A stretch of 64,000 nt of DNA from Sphingomonadales bacterium (GTDB lineage: Bacteria; Pseudomonadota; Alphaproteobacteria; Sphingomonadales; Sphingomonadaceae), in NCBI GenBank assembly GCA_014763545.1, contig JACXVD010000017.1, positions 23,893-87,892 of the forward strand. The letters are read 5' to 3'. The position numbers were made by a program, and so were the translations under genes. This document shows, one piece after another, positions 8,136-16,249 of this stretch. Each line of letters opens with the position of its first letter. Position 1 is the stretch's first letter. The notes beneath the pieces were generated by a model. It was given only the letters and a program-made list of their open reading frames with translations. It made no database searches and had not been told where the DNA came from.

Positions 8136-8602
8136 ACGCCCGGCTGACGATCGCCCCCGCCGCACTCGGCTGCGCGCTGCTGCTGGCTGCCTGCAATTCC
8201 GACGTCGGCAAGGGCGACACCGCCGCGCCGCCCGAAGGTGCCAAGGGCGCTGCGGGCGCAGCGGCAGCCCCGCCGATGGGCCCACCGCCGTATATCACCC
8301 GCGACCAGGCCCCGGCCGGCAACCGGCTGGCGGTCGCACGCGATCCCAAGGCGGTGTTCCAGCATGCCTGCGGCTATTGCCACCTCGAAGCCGGGATGGG
8401 CACCAACCTGCTGGTCAAGCAGCGGATCGCCGCGGGCGCCCCGCCCGAAACCGCGCTGCTCGCCAATCGTGACGATTTGACCGCCGACTACGTCAAGCAG
8501 GTGGTGCGCCAGGGCAAGAACGCGATGCCGCCGCAGACCAGGGTCGACATCACCGATGCCGAACTGGACGAGGTCGCCAAATGGCTGGCGAAGGGCAAGT
8601 GA
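8132..8602 (+). CDS. Cytochrome c subunit, lipoprotein
   Basis: A 156-residue monohaem cytochrome with a lipoprotein signal (ALLLAAC, Cys at about residue 21), a Pro/Ala-rich linker (about 30-55), the haem motif CGYCH near residue 80 and a probable axial Met in NAMPP. Its start overlaps the flavoprotein stop by four bases, so the pair is translationally coupled like PchF/PchC and EhyA/EhyB. It probably takes electrons from the flavin of the upstream subunit and passes them to the respiratory chain from the periplasmic face of a membrane. Confidence 0.85.
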   Translation: MNARLTIAPAALGCALLLAACNSDVGKGDTAAPPEGAKGAAGAAAAPPMGPPPYITRDQAPAGNRLAVARDPKAVFQHACGYCHLEAGMGTNLLVKQRIAAGAPPETALLANRDDLTADYVKQVVRQGKNAMPPQTRVDITDAELDEVAKWLAKGK

Positions 8603-9000
8603 TGCGCCTGACCCGTCGCCACGCGCTGACCGCGGGCGCCGCGCTGGGCGCCGCCACCGCCCTGCCGTTGGCCGGTGCCCGCCTCGCCGCGCGCCCGGCG
8701 CTGCTGGTGCACGACAGCCGGCTGGCCGAATCCCCCGCCTTCCTCGCAGCGCATCCGGCGACCCGCCGGTTCGACATCGCGGGCGAGGCGGCGCAGCAGT
8801 GGCGCGGGCTGCGCGGTGACGGCCTTGCCCGGATGGCGCGCGGCCCCGTCTCCGGCCTCACCCGCTGGAGCGACTGGGTGCAGTTGCGCGGCGCGCTGGA
8901 GGCGCAGGGCCTGCGCCTTGCCAGCGAGCGCATCCTGCGGCCGACCGCCGGTTTCAGGCACGATCTGGTGCTGTGGGCGATGCGCCCCCGGCAGGGATGA
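8602..9000 (+). CDS. Small exported protein of unknown function (Tat-like signal)
   Basis: A 132-residue protein coupled to the cytochrome gene by a TGATG overlap. It opens with MRLTRRHALTAGAALG, a twin-arginine-like signal. The mature part has a strand LLVHDSRLAES and no cysteine or recognised catalytic motif that I can identify. The coupling suggests a role in assembly, flavinylation or export of the flavocytochrome at 6561-8602, because a partner without its own signal could be carried out by a Tat protein. This is inference; the family is not recognised. Confidence 0.6.
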   Translation: MRLTRRHALTAGAALGAATALPLAGARLAARPALLVHDSRLAESPAFLAAHPATRRFDIAGEAAQQWRGLRGDGLARMARGPVSGLTRWSDWVQLRGALEAQGLRLASERILRPTAGFRHDLVLWAMRPRQG

Positions 9001-9051
9001 TCGCGCTGCCCGAACCTGCCGATTGACCGCTTGACCGACTCCCCCGGGTGA

Positions 9052-9070
9052 TTGTAAGCATTGCTTACAA
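9052..9070. promoter_or_regulatory. Operator TTGTAAG-N5-CTTACAA upstream of GST pair
   Basis: A perfect 7-5-7 interrupted palindrome 37 bases before the GST ATG. It has the same outer TTGT/ACAA half-sites and spacing as the sites at 1583, 4038 and 23397. TTGACC at 9031-9036 may be the -35 element, which would put the operator over the -10 region. Confidence 0.65.
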
Positions 9071-9107
9071 AATGACGGAGCAGAGACTCCGCGCGAGAGG
9101 AGAGGAA

Positions 9108-9872
9108 ATGGCCGATATCGCGCTCTACCATTGGGAGCCGAATGCCAATTCGGGCAAACCGATGCTGGCGCTCGCCGAAAAAGGCGTGGCGTGGGACAGT
9201 CACTACACCGACCTGCTCAATTTCGACCAGCACAAGCCGGCCTATCTGGCGATGAACCCGCAAGGGACGATCCCGGTGATGACCCATGGCGACCTGGTGC
9301 TGACCGAAAGCACGGCAATGATGGAATATGTCGACGAAGCCTTCGCCGGGCCCGAACTGATGCCGGCCGATCCGCGCGATCGCTGGCGGGTGCGCTGGTG
9401 GATGAAATTCATGGACCAGTGGCTCGGCCCCAGCTTCTCGATGATCGGCTGGTCGATGTTCGTCGGCCCCTCGGTGCGCCAGAAAGACCCCGCCGAACTG
9501 GAGGCCGCGATCGAGCGCATCCCGCTGCCCGAACGCCGCGTGGCCTGGCGCAAGGCGATCAGCGGCAGTTTCAGCCCCGAGGAAATGGCCGAGAGCCGCC
9601 GCCGCGTGGCGCAGGGCGTCGCGCTGCTGGAAGAGGAACTGGGCAAGCGGCCCTATGTCGGGTCGAACCAGTATACGCTGGCCGACATCAACATCTTCAA
9701 TTCGACCTATTCGCTCCCGCTCGGCCAGCCCGACCTCGCCGGGCCGGACAAGACCCCCAACATCATGGCCTGGCTCAAACGCTGTTACGACCGGCCCGCC
9801 GTGGCCGAAGTGTGGGCAATGGGCCGGACCGACCTCGCCAAGCGGGTTTCCGCGATGATGGAGCTGCTGTGA
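9108..9872 (+). CDS. baeA: LigF-related glutathione S-transferase, probable BaeA beta(R)-etherase subunit
   Basis: This 254-residue GST has the N-terminal thioredoxin domain (about 1-85) with EPNANSGKP, the Asn/Ser region that binds and activates glutathione in LigF-type enzymes, and NPQGTIPVM with its cis-proline. The all-helical domain follows (about 95-250). BaeA of Novosphingobium is LigF-related, uses an Asn to activate glutathione and works only as a heterodimer with BaeB. Here a second, divergent GST gene overlaps the stop codon, matching that arrangement. The expected reaction is glutathione-dependent cleavage of the beta(R)-aryl ether of Calpha-oxidised lignin dimers. AGAGGAGAGG precedes the ATG. 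The subunit identity is inferred from architecture and context; a homodimeric beta-etherase is the alternative. Confidence 0.72.
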   Translation: MADIALYHWEPNANSGKPMLALAEKGVAWDSHYTDLLNFDQHKPAYLAMNPQGTIPVMTHGDLVLTESTAMMEYVDEAFAGPELMPADPRDRWRVRWWMKFMDQWLGPSFSMIGWSMFVGPSVRQKDPAELEAAIERIPLPERRVAWRKAISGSFSPEEMAESRRRVAQGVALLEEELGKRPYVGSNQYTLADINIFNSTYSLPLGQPDLAGPDKTPNIMAWLKRCYDRPAVAEVWAMGRTDLAKRVSAMMELL

Positions 9873-10657
9873 TGGGTGCGATCCTCTACCACGGGCAGCC
9901 CAACGGCCCCAGCTTCAGCGTGCTCGCCGCGCTGGCCGAAAGCGGGCTGGCCATCGAAACCCGCAGCATCGACCTGCTGGCGGGCGAGCGCCACACGATC
10001 CCCGGCCTTGCCGAACCGCTGGCCCGCGACATGGGGCTGGAGGGCGAAGGCCCGGTGCTGGTCGCCGATGGCGAGGCGATGACCGACGCCGTGTTCCTGG
10101 CGCAATATTTCGACGAGGCTGCCGGCGGCTGCGGCTTGCAGCCCGCCGATCCCTATGCCCATTGGGAAATGATGATGTGGTGCCGCCAGCTGACCGAACG
10201 GCTGGCCCCGGCGGCAGCCTGCCTCGGCACGCTGGCCCATGCGCAGCCCGCACTGGCGGCGCTGGGGGGCGATGCGTTCGCCGCGCTCGCCGCCAATATC
10301 GCCAGCGAAGATCTGCGCGCGCGGTGGCAGGATCTGCACGATGGCGCGTTCGACACGGCCAAGCTGGCAGACAGCAAGGCCAAGGTCGCCCAATTCGCCC
10401 AGCGCACGGAAGACCGGCTGGCCGACGGGCGCGACTGGCTGATGGGCGATTTTTCCATCGCCGATTTCGAAACATACGGCTGGATGGCCGGGATGCGCGC
10501 GCTCGAACCGGAAGCCTTCGCAGGCAAGCCGCATCTCACCGCCTGGTTCGCGCGGATCGAGGCGCGTCCGGCCACGCAGGCGGCACTGGCGCATGCCACC
10601 GTCGCCGACCCGTCCGCCGCCTGGGCCCCCGGCCCCGAAATCAACCGCTGGGGCTGA
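9872..10657 (+). CDS. baeB: Divergent glutathione S-transferase, probable BaeB partner subunit
   Basis: A 261-residue GST-fold protein coupled to the preceding gene by a one-base TGATG overlap. It keeps the overall fold (SFSVLAALAES helix, GPVLVADGEAMTDAVFLAQYFDE) but the N-terminal loop reads QPNGPSFS, lacking the ANS glutathione-activating motif of its neighbour, and the cis-proline region is changed to GEGPVLV. Loss of the catalytic loop with retention of the fold suggests a non-catalytic subunit that stabilises the first GST, as described for BaeB in BaeAB. Direct evidence is only the sequence and the coupling. Confidence 0.68.
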   Translation: MGAILYHGQPNGPSFSVLAALAESGLAIETRSIDLLAGERHTIPGLAEPLARDMGLEGEGPVLVADGEAMTDAVFLAQYFDEAAGGCGLQPADPYAHWEMMMWCRQLTERLAPAAACLGTLAHAQPALAALGGDAFAALAANIASEDLRARWQDLHDGAFDTAKLADSKAKVAQFAQRTEDRLADGRDWLMGDFSIADFETYGWMAGMRALEPEAFAGKPHLTAWFARIEARPATQAALAHATVADPSAAWAPGPEINRWG

Positions 10658-10663
10658 ACCGCC

Positions 10664-12244
10664 ATGCGTTCCATCGACTATTTCGACCGCGGGCACGATC
10701 GCGACCCGACGCGCAGTTGCATCATCGATACCGCGACCGGGCTCGAGCTGACCTTTGCCGAAGTGCGCGAGCTGACCTTCCGCATCGCCGCCGCGCTGCA
10801 GAAGAACGGCTTCGAAAACCAGGACCTGCTGGGGCTTTACGGCCCGAACGACGGGATGCTGCTGGTCGTGATCCTCGCCATGTGGCGCGCCAACGGCAAA
10901 TGGATCCCGGTCAACACCCGCAACGAGATCGACGCGAACGCCGCCTATCTCAACTATGTGCGCTGCAAGTGGATGGTCTATCATTCGAGCAAGGCCGAAG
11001 AGGTTGCCCGGCTGCGCAGCCTGTGCCCGGGGCTGACCCATTTCATCTGCCTCGACCGGCCCTGCGACACCGGCGGCACCGCCACCGACCCCTCGCTCGA
11101 CCAGCTGCTCGACGGGGTGAGCGCGGCTGACTTCACCGAGGTCGAGATCGACGCTTTCGGCAATCTGTTCGACCTCGTCGGCATCTTCCCCACCGGTGGC
11201 ACCACCGGGCCGAGCAAGGGCGCGAATGTCACCAACCTCGGCTGGGGGACGATGATCGAAACCGCCGCCGATGCGATGGGCGGGCGGACCGACCAGCCGG
11301 TGGCGCTGGTTTCCGCGCCGATCACCCATGCCGCCGGGCCGATCGCGCTGTCGACGCTCAGCCTGGGCGCGACGCAGGTCATCCTGCCCGGCTTCGATGC
11401 CGAGCGCGTGCTGCGCTCGATCGAGCAATACCGCATTACCCACATGTACCTGCCGCCGACCGCGCTCTACCAGCTGCTGGCGAGCCCGGAGATCGGCGAG
11501 CACGATTATTCCAGCCTCAGGATCTTCATCCTCGTCGGCAGCCCGTGCAGCCCGGAAAAGCTGCGGCTGGCGGTGGAAACGTTCGGACCGTGCATGTGCC
11601 AGAGCTATGGCCAGGTCGAATGCCCGATGATCGTCGCCTGGTTCCCGCCCGAAGATGTCGCCAAATTCGCCTATGAAGCGCCGGAAAAGCTCGCCGCCTG
11701 CGGCAAGGTGACGCGATCGGTGAAGGTCGCGCTGCTCGACGACGACGGCAACGAGGTGCCGCGCGGCGAGGCTGGCGAGATCTGCGCGCGCGGTGCGCTG
11801 GTGACCCATTCCTATTTCGAAAAGCCCGAAGCCACGGCGGAAATCCGCCAGTTCGGCTGGCACCACACCGGCGATGTCGGCAAGTTCGACGAGGATGGCT
11901 ACCTCTACATCGTCGATCGCAAGAAGGACATGGTCGTCACCGGCGGCTTCAACGTCTTCACCGCCGAGGTCGAAGCCGCGATCACCGAACTGCCGCAGGT
12001 CCGCGAGGCCGCAGTGTTCGGCATCCCGCACGAGAAATGGGGCGAACAGGTCCACGCGGTCGTCGTCGCCGAGGGGATTTCCGATACCGAGATCATCGCC
12101 CACGCCAAGGCGCGGCTCGGCGGCGTGAAGGCCCCCAAAACAGTTGCATTTCTAGACTCGATTCCACGCACCGCAGCAGGCAAGATGGACAAGAAGAAGC
12201 TGCGTACCCCCTATTGGGGCGAGAATGCGCGGATGGTGAACTGA
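10664..12244 (+). CDS. AMP-forming acyl-CoA synthetase
   Basis: This 526-residue ANL-family enzyme activates a carboxylic acid with ATP and joins it to CoA. It carries the P-loop-like FPTGGTTGPSKGA (about residues 179-191), QSYGQVECP, the hinge block YLYIVDRKKDMVVTGGFNVF, and the C-terminal catalytic Lys region RTAAGKMDKKKL. It follows the GST pair by six bases, so it is likely cotranscribed. In beta-aryl-ether catabolism a CoA ligase is needed for vanilloyl-acetic-type or hydroxycinnamic acids produced by side-chain oxidation. That substrate is inferred from context; a fatty or phenylpropanoid acid is equally possible by sequence. Confidence 0.85.
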   Translation: MRSIDYFDRGHDRDPTRSCIIDTATGLELTFAEVRELTFRIAAALQKNGFENQDLLGLYGPNDGMLLVVILAMWRANGKWIPVNTRNEIDANAAYLNYVRCKWMVYHSSKAEEVARLRSLCPGLTHFICLDRPCDTGGTATDPSLDQLLDGVSAADFTEVEIDAFGNLFDLVGIFPTGGTTGPSKGANVTNLGWGTMIETAADAMGGRTDQPVALVSAPITHAAGPIALSTLSLGATQVILPGFDAERVLRSIEQYRITHMYLPPTALYQLLASPEIGEHDYSSLRIFILVGSPCSPEKLRLAVETFGPCMCQSYGQVECPMIVAWFPPEDVAKFAYEAPEKLAACGKVTRSVKVALLDDDGNEVPRGEAGEICARGALVTHSYFEKPEATAEIRQFGWHHTGDVGKFDEDGYLYIVDRKKDMVVTGGFNVFTAEVEAAITELPQVREAAVFGIPHEKWGEQVHAVVVAEGISDTEIIAHAKARLGGVKAPKTVAFLDSIPRTAAGKMDKKKLRTPYWGENARMVN

Positions 12245-12279
12245 AGGGCCGCAGCCGGGCGGCGAGGAGAGGAACGAAT

Positions 12280-14394
12280 ATGCGTCTTGCTTTGGGATTG
12301 GTGGCGGCGCTCGCCCTGCCGCTGGCGGCCTGCAACAAGGGGCCTGCCAGCCCCACCCTCGCGACCGAGGGCGTCACCGATGCGATGATCACCAGCCAGC
12401 CGCAGGGCGAATGGCTGACCTATGGCGGGACGTACGACGAACAGCGCTTCTCGCCGCTGACGCAGGTGAACGACGGCAATGTCGGCGAGTTGGGCCTCGC
12501 CTGGAGCCACGATCTCGACACCGCGCGCGGGCAGGAAGCGACGCCGCTGATGCATGACGGCGTGCTCTATGTCTCGACCGCGTGGAGCAAGGTGCTGGCC
12601 TTCGATGCGAAGACCGGGGCGCTCAAATGGTCCTACGATCCGCAAGTGCCGCGCGAAACGCTGGTGCGCGCCTGTTGCGATGCGGTGAACCGCGGCGTCG
12701 CGCTCTATGGCAACAAGCTCTATGTCGGCACGCTCGACGGGCGACTGGTCGCGCTCGACCAGGCCAGCGGCAAGGAAGTGTGGTCGAAAGTCGTGGTCCC
12801 CGACCAGGTCAATTATTCGATCACCGGCGCCCCGCGCATCGCCAAGGGCATGGTGCTGATCGGTTCGGGCGGCGCGGAATACAAGGCGCGCGGCTATCTC
12901 GCCGCCTATGACGCGCAGACCGGCGAGGAAGTGTGGAAATTCCACACCGTGCCCGGCAATCCCGAAGACGGGTTCGAAAACGACGCGATGAAGAAGGCCG
13001 CCGAAACCTGGACCGGCGAATGGTGGAAGCTGGGCGGCGGCGGCACGGTGTGGGATTCGATCACCTACGATCCCACCACCAACCTCGTGCTGTTCGGCAC
13101 CGGCAATGCCGAGCCGTGGAACCCCGCCGTCAGCGGGCGCGAGGGCGACAGCCTCTATACTTCCTCGGTCGTTGCGGTGGATGCCGATACCGGCGAATAT
13201 CGCTGGCATTTCCAGGAAACCCCGGAAGATCGCTGGGATTTCGATTCCGACGCGCAGATCACCATCGCCGACCTCCAGATCGACGGCAAGCAGCGCCACG
13301 TGGCCCTGCACGCGCCGAAGAACGGCTATTTCTACGTGCTCGACGCCAAGACCGGCGCGTTCATCTCCGCTGGCAGCTTCGTGCCGCAGAACTGGACCAC
13401 CGGAATCGACCCCAAGACCGGGCGCCCGACGATCAACCCCGAGGCGCGCTACGAACAGACCGGCAAGCCGTTCATCTCGATGCCCGGCGCGGGCGGCGCG
13501 CACAGCTGGCAGCCGATGAGCTTCAGCCCCAAGACCGGCCTCGTCTATATCCCGGCCAATATCGCCGCCTTCCCCTATATGGCGGCAAAGGACTTCCAGC
13601 CGAGCGACATCGGCTTCCAGACCGGGCTCGACGGCGCGGCGGTGGCCATGCCGGCCAACAAGGAAGCCCGCGCCGGCGCGCTGGCGGCGACCACCGGGGC
13701 GCTGATCGCGTGGGATCCGGTGGCGCAAAAGCCCGCCTGGACGGTGCCGCAGACCAGCCCGTGGAACGGCGGCACGCTGGCGACCGCGGGCAATCTGGTG
13801 TTCCAGGGCGACGCGACCGGCAATTTCAACGCCTACAGCGCCGACAGCGGCAAGCAATTGTGGTCCTTCCCGGTGCAGACCGGGGTGATCGCCGCTCCGA
13901 TGACCTATGAGGTGGACGGCGAACAATATGTCGCCATCCTCGTCGGCTGGGGCGGCGTGTGGGACATCGCCACCGGCGTTCTGGCGCACAAGGGCGGCGC
14001 GACCAAGAACATCAGCCGCCTGCTGGTGTTCAAGCTGGGCGGCACGGCCAAGCTGGCCGAAGCGCCGCGTTCTGCCGACCGCGTGCTCGATCCGCCGCCC
14101 TTCACCGGCACGCCCGAACAGGTCGCCGCGGGCGCCGCCACCTATGGCCGCTATTGCTCGGTCTGCCATGGCGACGCGGCGGTGGCGGGCGGGGTCAACC
14201 CGGACCTGCGGCACTCGCCGGTGCTCGGCAAGGCCGACACGTTCAAGGCGATCGTGATCGACGGGGCGCTGTCGCAGGGCGGCGGCAACGGCATGGTGTC
14301 CTTCGCCACCGCGATCAAGCCGGAACAGGCCGAGGATGTCCGCCAATATGTGATCAAGCGCGCCAATGAGGACAAGGCGCTGGGCGACAAGTGA
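12280..14394 (+). CDS. PQQ-dependent quinohemoprotein alcohol dehydrogenase, lipoprotein
   Basis: This 704-residue enzyme has a lipoprotein signal (LPLAAC, Cys18), an eight-bladed propeller with repeated W-docking motifs (for example TGALKWSYD, SGKEVWSK), the adjacent-cysteine disulfide RACCD (132-133), the WDFDSD segment holding the catalytic Asp, and a C-terminal cytochrome c domain with CSVCH. It is a type II periplasmic quinohemoprotein that oxidises alcohols to aldehydes. In this cluster it could oxidise the gamma-alcohol of beta-hydroxypropiovanillone-like products of ether cleavage. No PQQ synthesis genes are in the window. It probably follows the CoA ligase in one operon (35-base gap with GGCGAGGAGAGG). 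Confidence 0.9.
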   Translation: MRLALGLVAALALPLAACNKGPASPTLATEGVTDAMITSQPQGEWLTYGGTYDEQRFSPLTQVNDGNVGELGLAWSHDLDTARGQEATPLMHDGVLYVSTAWSKVLAFDAKTGALKWSYDPQVPRETLVRACCDAVNRGVALYGNKLYVGTLDGRLVALDQASGKEVWSKVVVPDQVNYSITGAPRIAKGMVLIGSGGAEYKARGYLAAYDAQTGEEVWKFHTVPGNPEDGFENDAMKKAAETWTGEWWKLGGGGTVWDSITYDPTTNLVLFGTGNAEPWNPAVSGREGDSLYTSSVVAVDADTGEYRWHFQETPEDRWDFDSDAQITIADLQIDGKQRHVALHAPKNGYFYVLDAKTGAFISAGSFVPQNWTTGIDPKTGRPTINPEARYEQTGKPFISMPGAGGAHSWQPMSFSPKTGLVYIPANIAAFPYMAAKDFQPSDIGFQTGLDGAAVAMPANKEARAGALAATTGALIAWDPVAQKPAWTVPQTSPWNGGTLATAGNLVFQGDATGNFNAYSADSGKQLWSFPVQTGVIAAPMTYEVDGEQYVAILVGWGGVWDIATGVLAHKGGATKNISRLLVFKLGGTAKLAEAPRSADRVLDPPPFTGTPEQVAAGAATYGRYCSVCHGDAAVAGGVNPDLRHSPVLGKADTFKAIVIDGALSQGGGNGMVSFATAIKPEQAEDVRQYVIKRANEDKALGDK

Positions 14395-14407
14395 TCCAAT
14401 GCAATCG

Positions 14408-14430
14408 GGCGGCGCCGGGTGGGCGCCGCC
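14408..14430 (+). other. Intercistronic GC-rich hairpin
   Basis: GGCGGCGCC (14408-14416) pairs perfectly with GGCGCCGCC (14422-14430) in the gap between the alcohol and aldehyde dehydrogenase genes. There is no T-tract, so it is more likely to affect mRNA stability or partial attenuation than to terminate fully. Confidence 0.4.
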
Positions 14431-14446
14431 GGGAAAGGAAGCAGCG

Positions 14447-15961
14447 ATGAACGAAGTAACCAGTATCGACCGCACGCAACGCGAATATTCGGCCGCTGTG
14501 AAGCAGGCTCTTGCCCGCGCGCCGCAGCTCTACATCAACGGCGAATGGGTCGATTCATCGGGCGAGGCGACGATCGACGTCGAAGACCCGTCTTCGGGCA
14601 AGGTCGTCGCCAGCATCGTCGAGGCGACCGACAAGGATATCGACCGCGCCGTGGCCGCCGCCCGTGCCGCCTTCGACAGCGGCGTGTGGCGCGAGATGCC
14701 GCCGGTCGCGCGCGAGAAGATCATGCACCGCCTCGCCGACCTGATCGAGGCCCATGCCGACGAACTGGCCGAACTGGAAGCGATCGACGTGGGCAAGCCC
14801 AAGGGGATGGCCGCCGCAGTCGACGTGCCGGGTGCGGCCAACCACATCCGCTACATGGCGGGCTGGGCCGGCAAGATCAACGGCGAGACGATCGCGCCCT
14901 ATTCGCTGCCGGGCGGGATGATGTTCGCCTATACGCTCAAGGAACCGGTCGGCGTCTGCGCGCAGATCGTGCCGTGGAACTTCCCGCTGCTGATGGCCTG
15001 CCTCAAGATCGGCCCGGCACTCGCAGCGGGCTGCGCCACCATCCTCAAGCCCGCCGAACAGACCAGCCTCACCGCGCTGCGGCTGGCCGACCTGGTGCAT
15101 GAGGCAGGCGTGCCGCCGGGCGTGTTCAACCTCGTCACCGGTTATGGCCATACCGGCGGCGACCGGCTGGTGAAGCACCCCGATGTCGACAAGGTGGCCT
15201 TCACCGGTTCGACCGAAATCGGCAAGCTGATCAACCGCAACGCCACCGAAACGCTCAAGCATGTGACGCTCGAACTGGGCGGCAAGAGCCCGGTGGTGGT
15301 GATGCCCGACGTCAACCCGGCGGAAGCCGGGCCGGGCGTGGCGGGCGCGATCTTCTTCAATTCGGGCCAGGTCTGCGTCGCCGGTTCGCGCCTCTATGCG
15401 CACAAGAGCGTGTTCGACGAGGTCGTCGAAGGCATGGCCGCGACCAAGGATTTCTGGGCCCCGCGCCCCTCGCTCGATCCCGAGGCCCACATGGGCCCGC
15501 TGGTCAGCAAGGAACAGCACGAACGGGTGCTCGGCTATATCGAGGCGGGCAAGCGCGACGGCGCCAGCGTGCTGATGGGCGGCGATGCCCCGGCGAGCGA
15601 CGGCGGCTATTACGTCAACCCGACCATCCTGACCGATGTGAACCCGCAGATGAGCGTAGTGCGCGAGGAAATCTTCGGCCCCGTCGTCGTGGCCCAGCGC
15701 TTCGAGGATCTCGACGAAGTGGTCCGCGATGCCAACAACACGCAATATGGCCTGGCCGCGGGCGTGTGGACCAAGGATGCCAGCGCCATCCACAAGATCG
15801 CCAGCAAGCTGCAGGCCGGCACCGTCTGGGCCAATTGCCATGCGATGATCGACGTGGCGATCCCCTTCGGCGGCTACAAGGAAAGCGGCATCGGCCGCGA
15901 ACAGGGCCGCGAAGGGGTGGAAGCCTATATGCAGACCAAATCGGTCATCATGAAGCTGTGA
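14447..15961 (+). CDS. NAD(P)-dependent aldehyde dehydrogenase
   Basis: A 504-residue aldehyde dehydrogenase with the NAD-binding VPWNFPLLMACLKIGPAL, the general-base Glu block TLELGGKSP and the nucleophile region FFNSGQVCVAGSR. C-terminal IPFGGYKESGIGREQG is also typical. It lies directly after the PQQ alcohol dehydrogenase (53-base gap holding a hairpin, then GGAAAGGAAG), so it probably oxidises the aldehyde that enzyme makes, and the acid could then be taken by the upstream CoA ligase. The precise aldehyde is not determined by sequence. Confidence 0.9.
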   Translation: MNEVTSIDRTQREYSAAVKQALARAPQLYINGEWVDSSGEATIDVEDPSSGKVVASIVEATDKDIDRAVAAARAAFDSGVWREMPPVAREKIMHRLADLIEAHADELAELEAIDVGKPKGMAAAVDVPGAANHIRYMAGWAGKINGETIAPYSLPGGMMFAYTLKEPVGVCAQIVPWNFPLLMACLKIGPALAAGCATILKPAEQTSLTALRLADLVHEAGVPPGVFNLVTGYGHTGGDRLVKHPDVDKVAFTGSTEIGKLINRNATETLKHVTLELGGKSPVVVMPDVNPAEAGPGVAGAIFFNSGQVCVAGSRLYAHKSVFDEVVEGMAATKDFWAPRPSLDPEAHMGPLVSKEQHERVLGYIEAGKRDGASVLMGGDAPASDGGYYVNPTILTDVNPQMSVVREEIFGPVVVAQRFEDLDEVVRDANNTQYGLAAGVWTKDASAIHKIASKLQAGTVWANCHAMIDVAIPFGGYKESGIGREQGREGVEAYMQTKSVIMKL

Positions 15962-15977
15962 TCGGCTGACCTATTCG

Positions 15978-16013
15978 GGCCCGCCGCCGGTTACGTCGGG
16001 GCGGGCCTGTTTA
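15978..16013 (+). terminator. Rho-independent terminator after aldehyde dehydrogenase
   Basis: GGCCCGCC (15978-15985) pairs with GGCGGGCC (16000-16007), with inner CCG/CGG pairing, then TGTTTATT. It separates the BaeAB-to-aldehyde-dehydrogenase operon from the genes after 16029. Confidence 0.75.
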
Positions 16014-16028
16014 TTCGGGGGAAGTACG

Positions 16029-16214
16029 ATGGAGGTTCCCGAGGGTATTTTCGCCATCACCGACCTTGCTCGAGCGGTCGGCGTGAACGAGAAGACTGCT
16101 CGTGCTCGGTTGCGCAAGCACTTTGGCGGTACATTGGCCGATCTCGGGAAGCGGCGTTGGACTTATGGACCTGAGGACCGAGCCAGGATTCTTGCGATAA
16201 TTTGTGGAGGCTGA
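16029..16214 (+). CDS. Small helix-turn-helix-like protein
   Basis: A 61-residue protein (MEVPEGIFAITDLARAVG start) whose sequence ITDLARAVGVNEKTARARLRK looks like a helix-turn-helix, followed by WTYGPEDRARILAII. GGGGGAAG precedes the ATG. It sits between a terminator and the amidohydrolase gene, and its codon use is less GC-biased than the neighbours. It could be a tiny DNA-binding regulator or excisionase-like protein; it is too small for a full one-component regulator. I do not recognise a named family. Confidence 0.55.
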   Translation: MEVPEGIFAITDLARAVGVNEKTARARLRKHFGGTLADLGKRRWTYGPEDRARILAIICGG

Positions 16215-16249
16215 GCCTTCAAGAATCGTCGCTCATCAGAAAGCTGCAT

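Noticed and set aside
9785..14475. Long minus-strand frames opposite the CoA ligase and PQQ dehydrogenase
   Set aside because: Recognisable enzymes occupy the plus strand in continuous motif order; the opposite frames lack motifs and ribosome sites.
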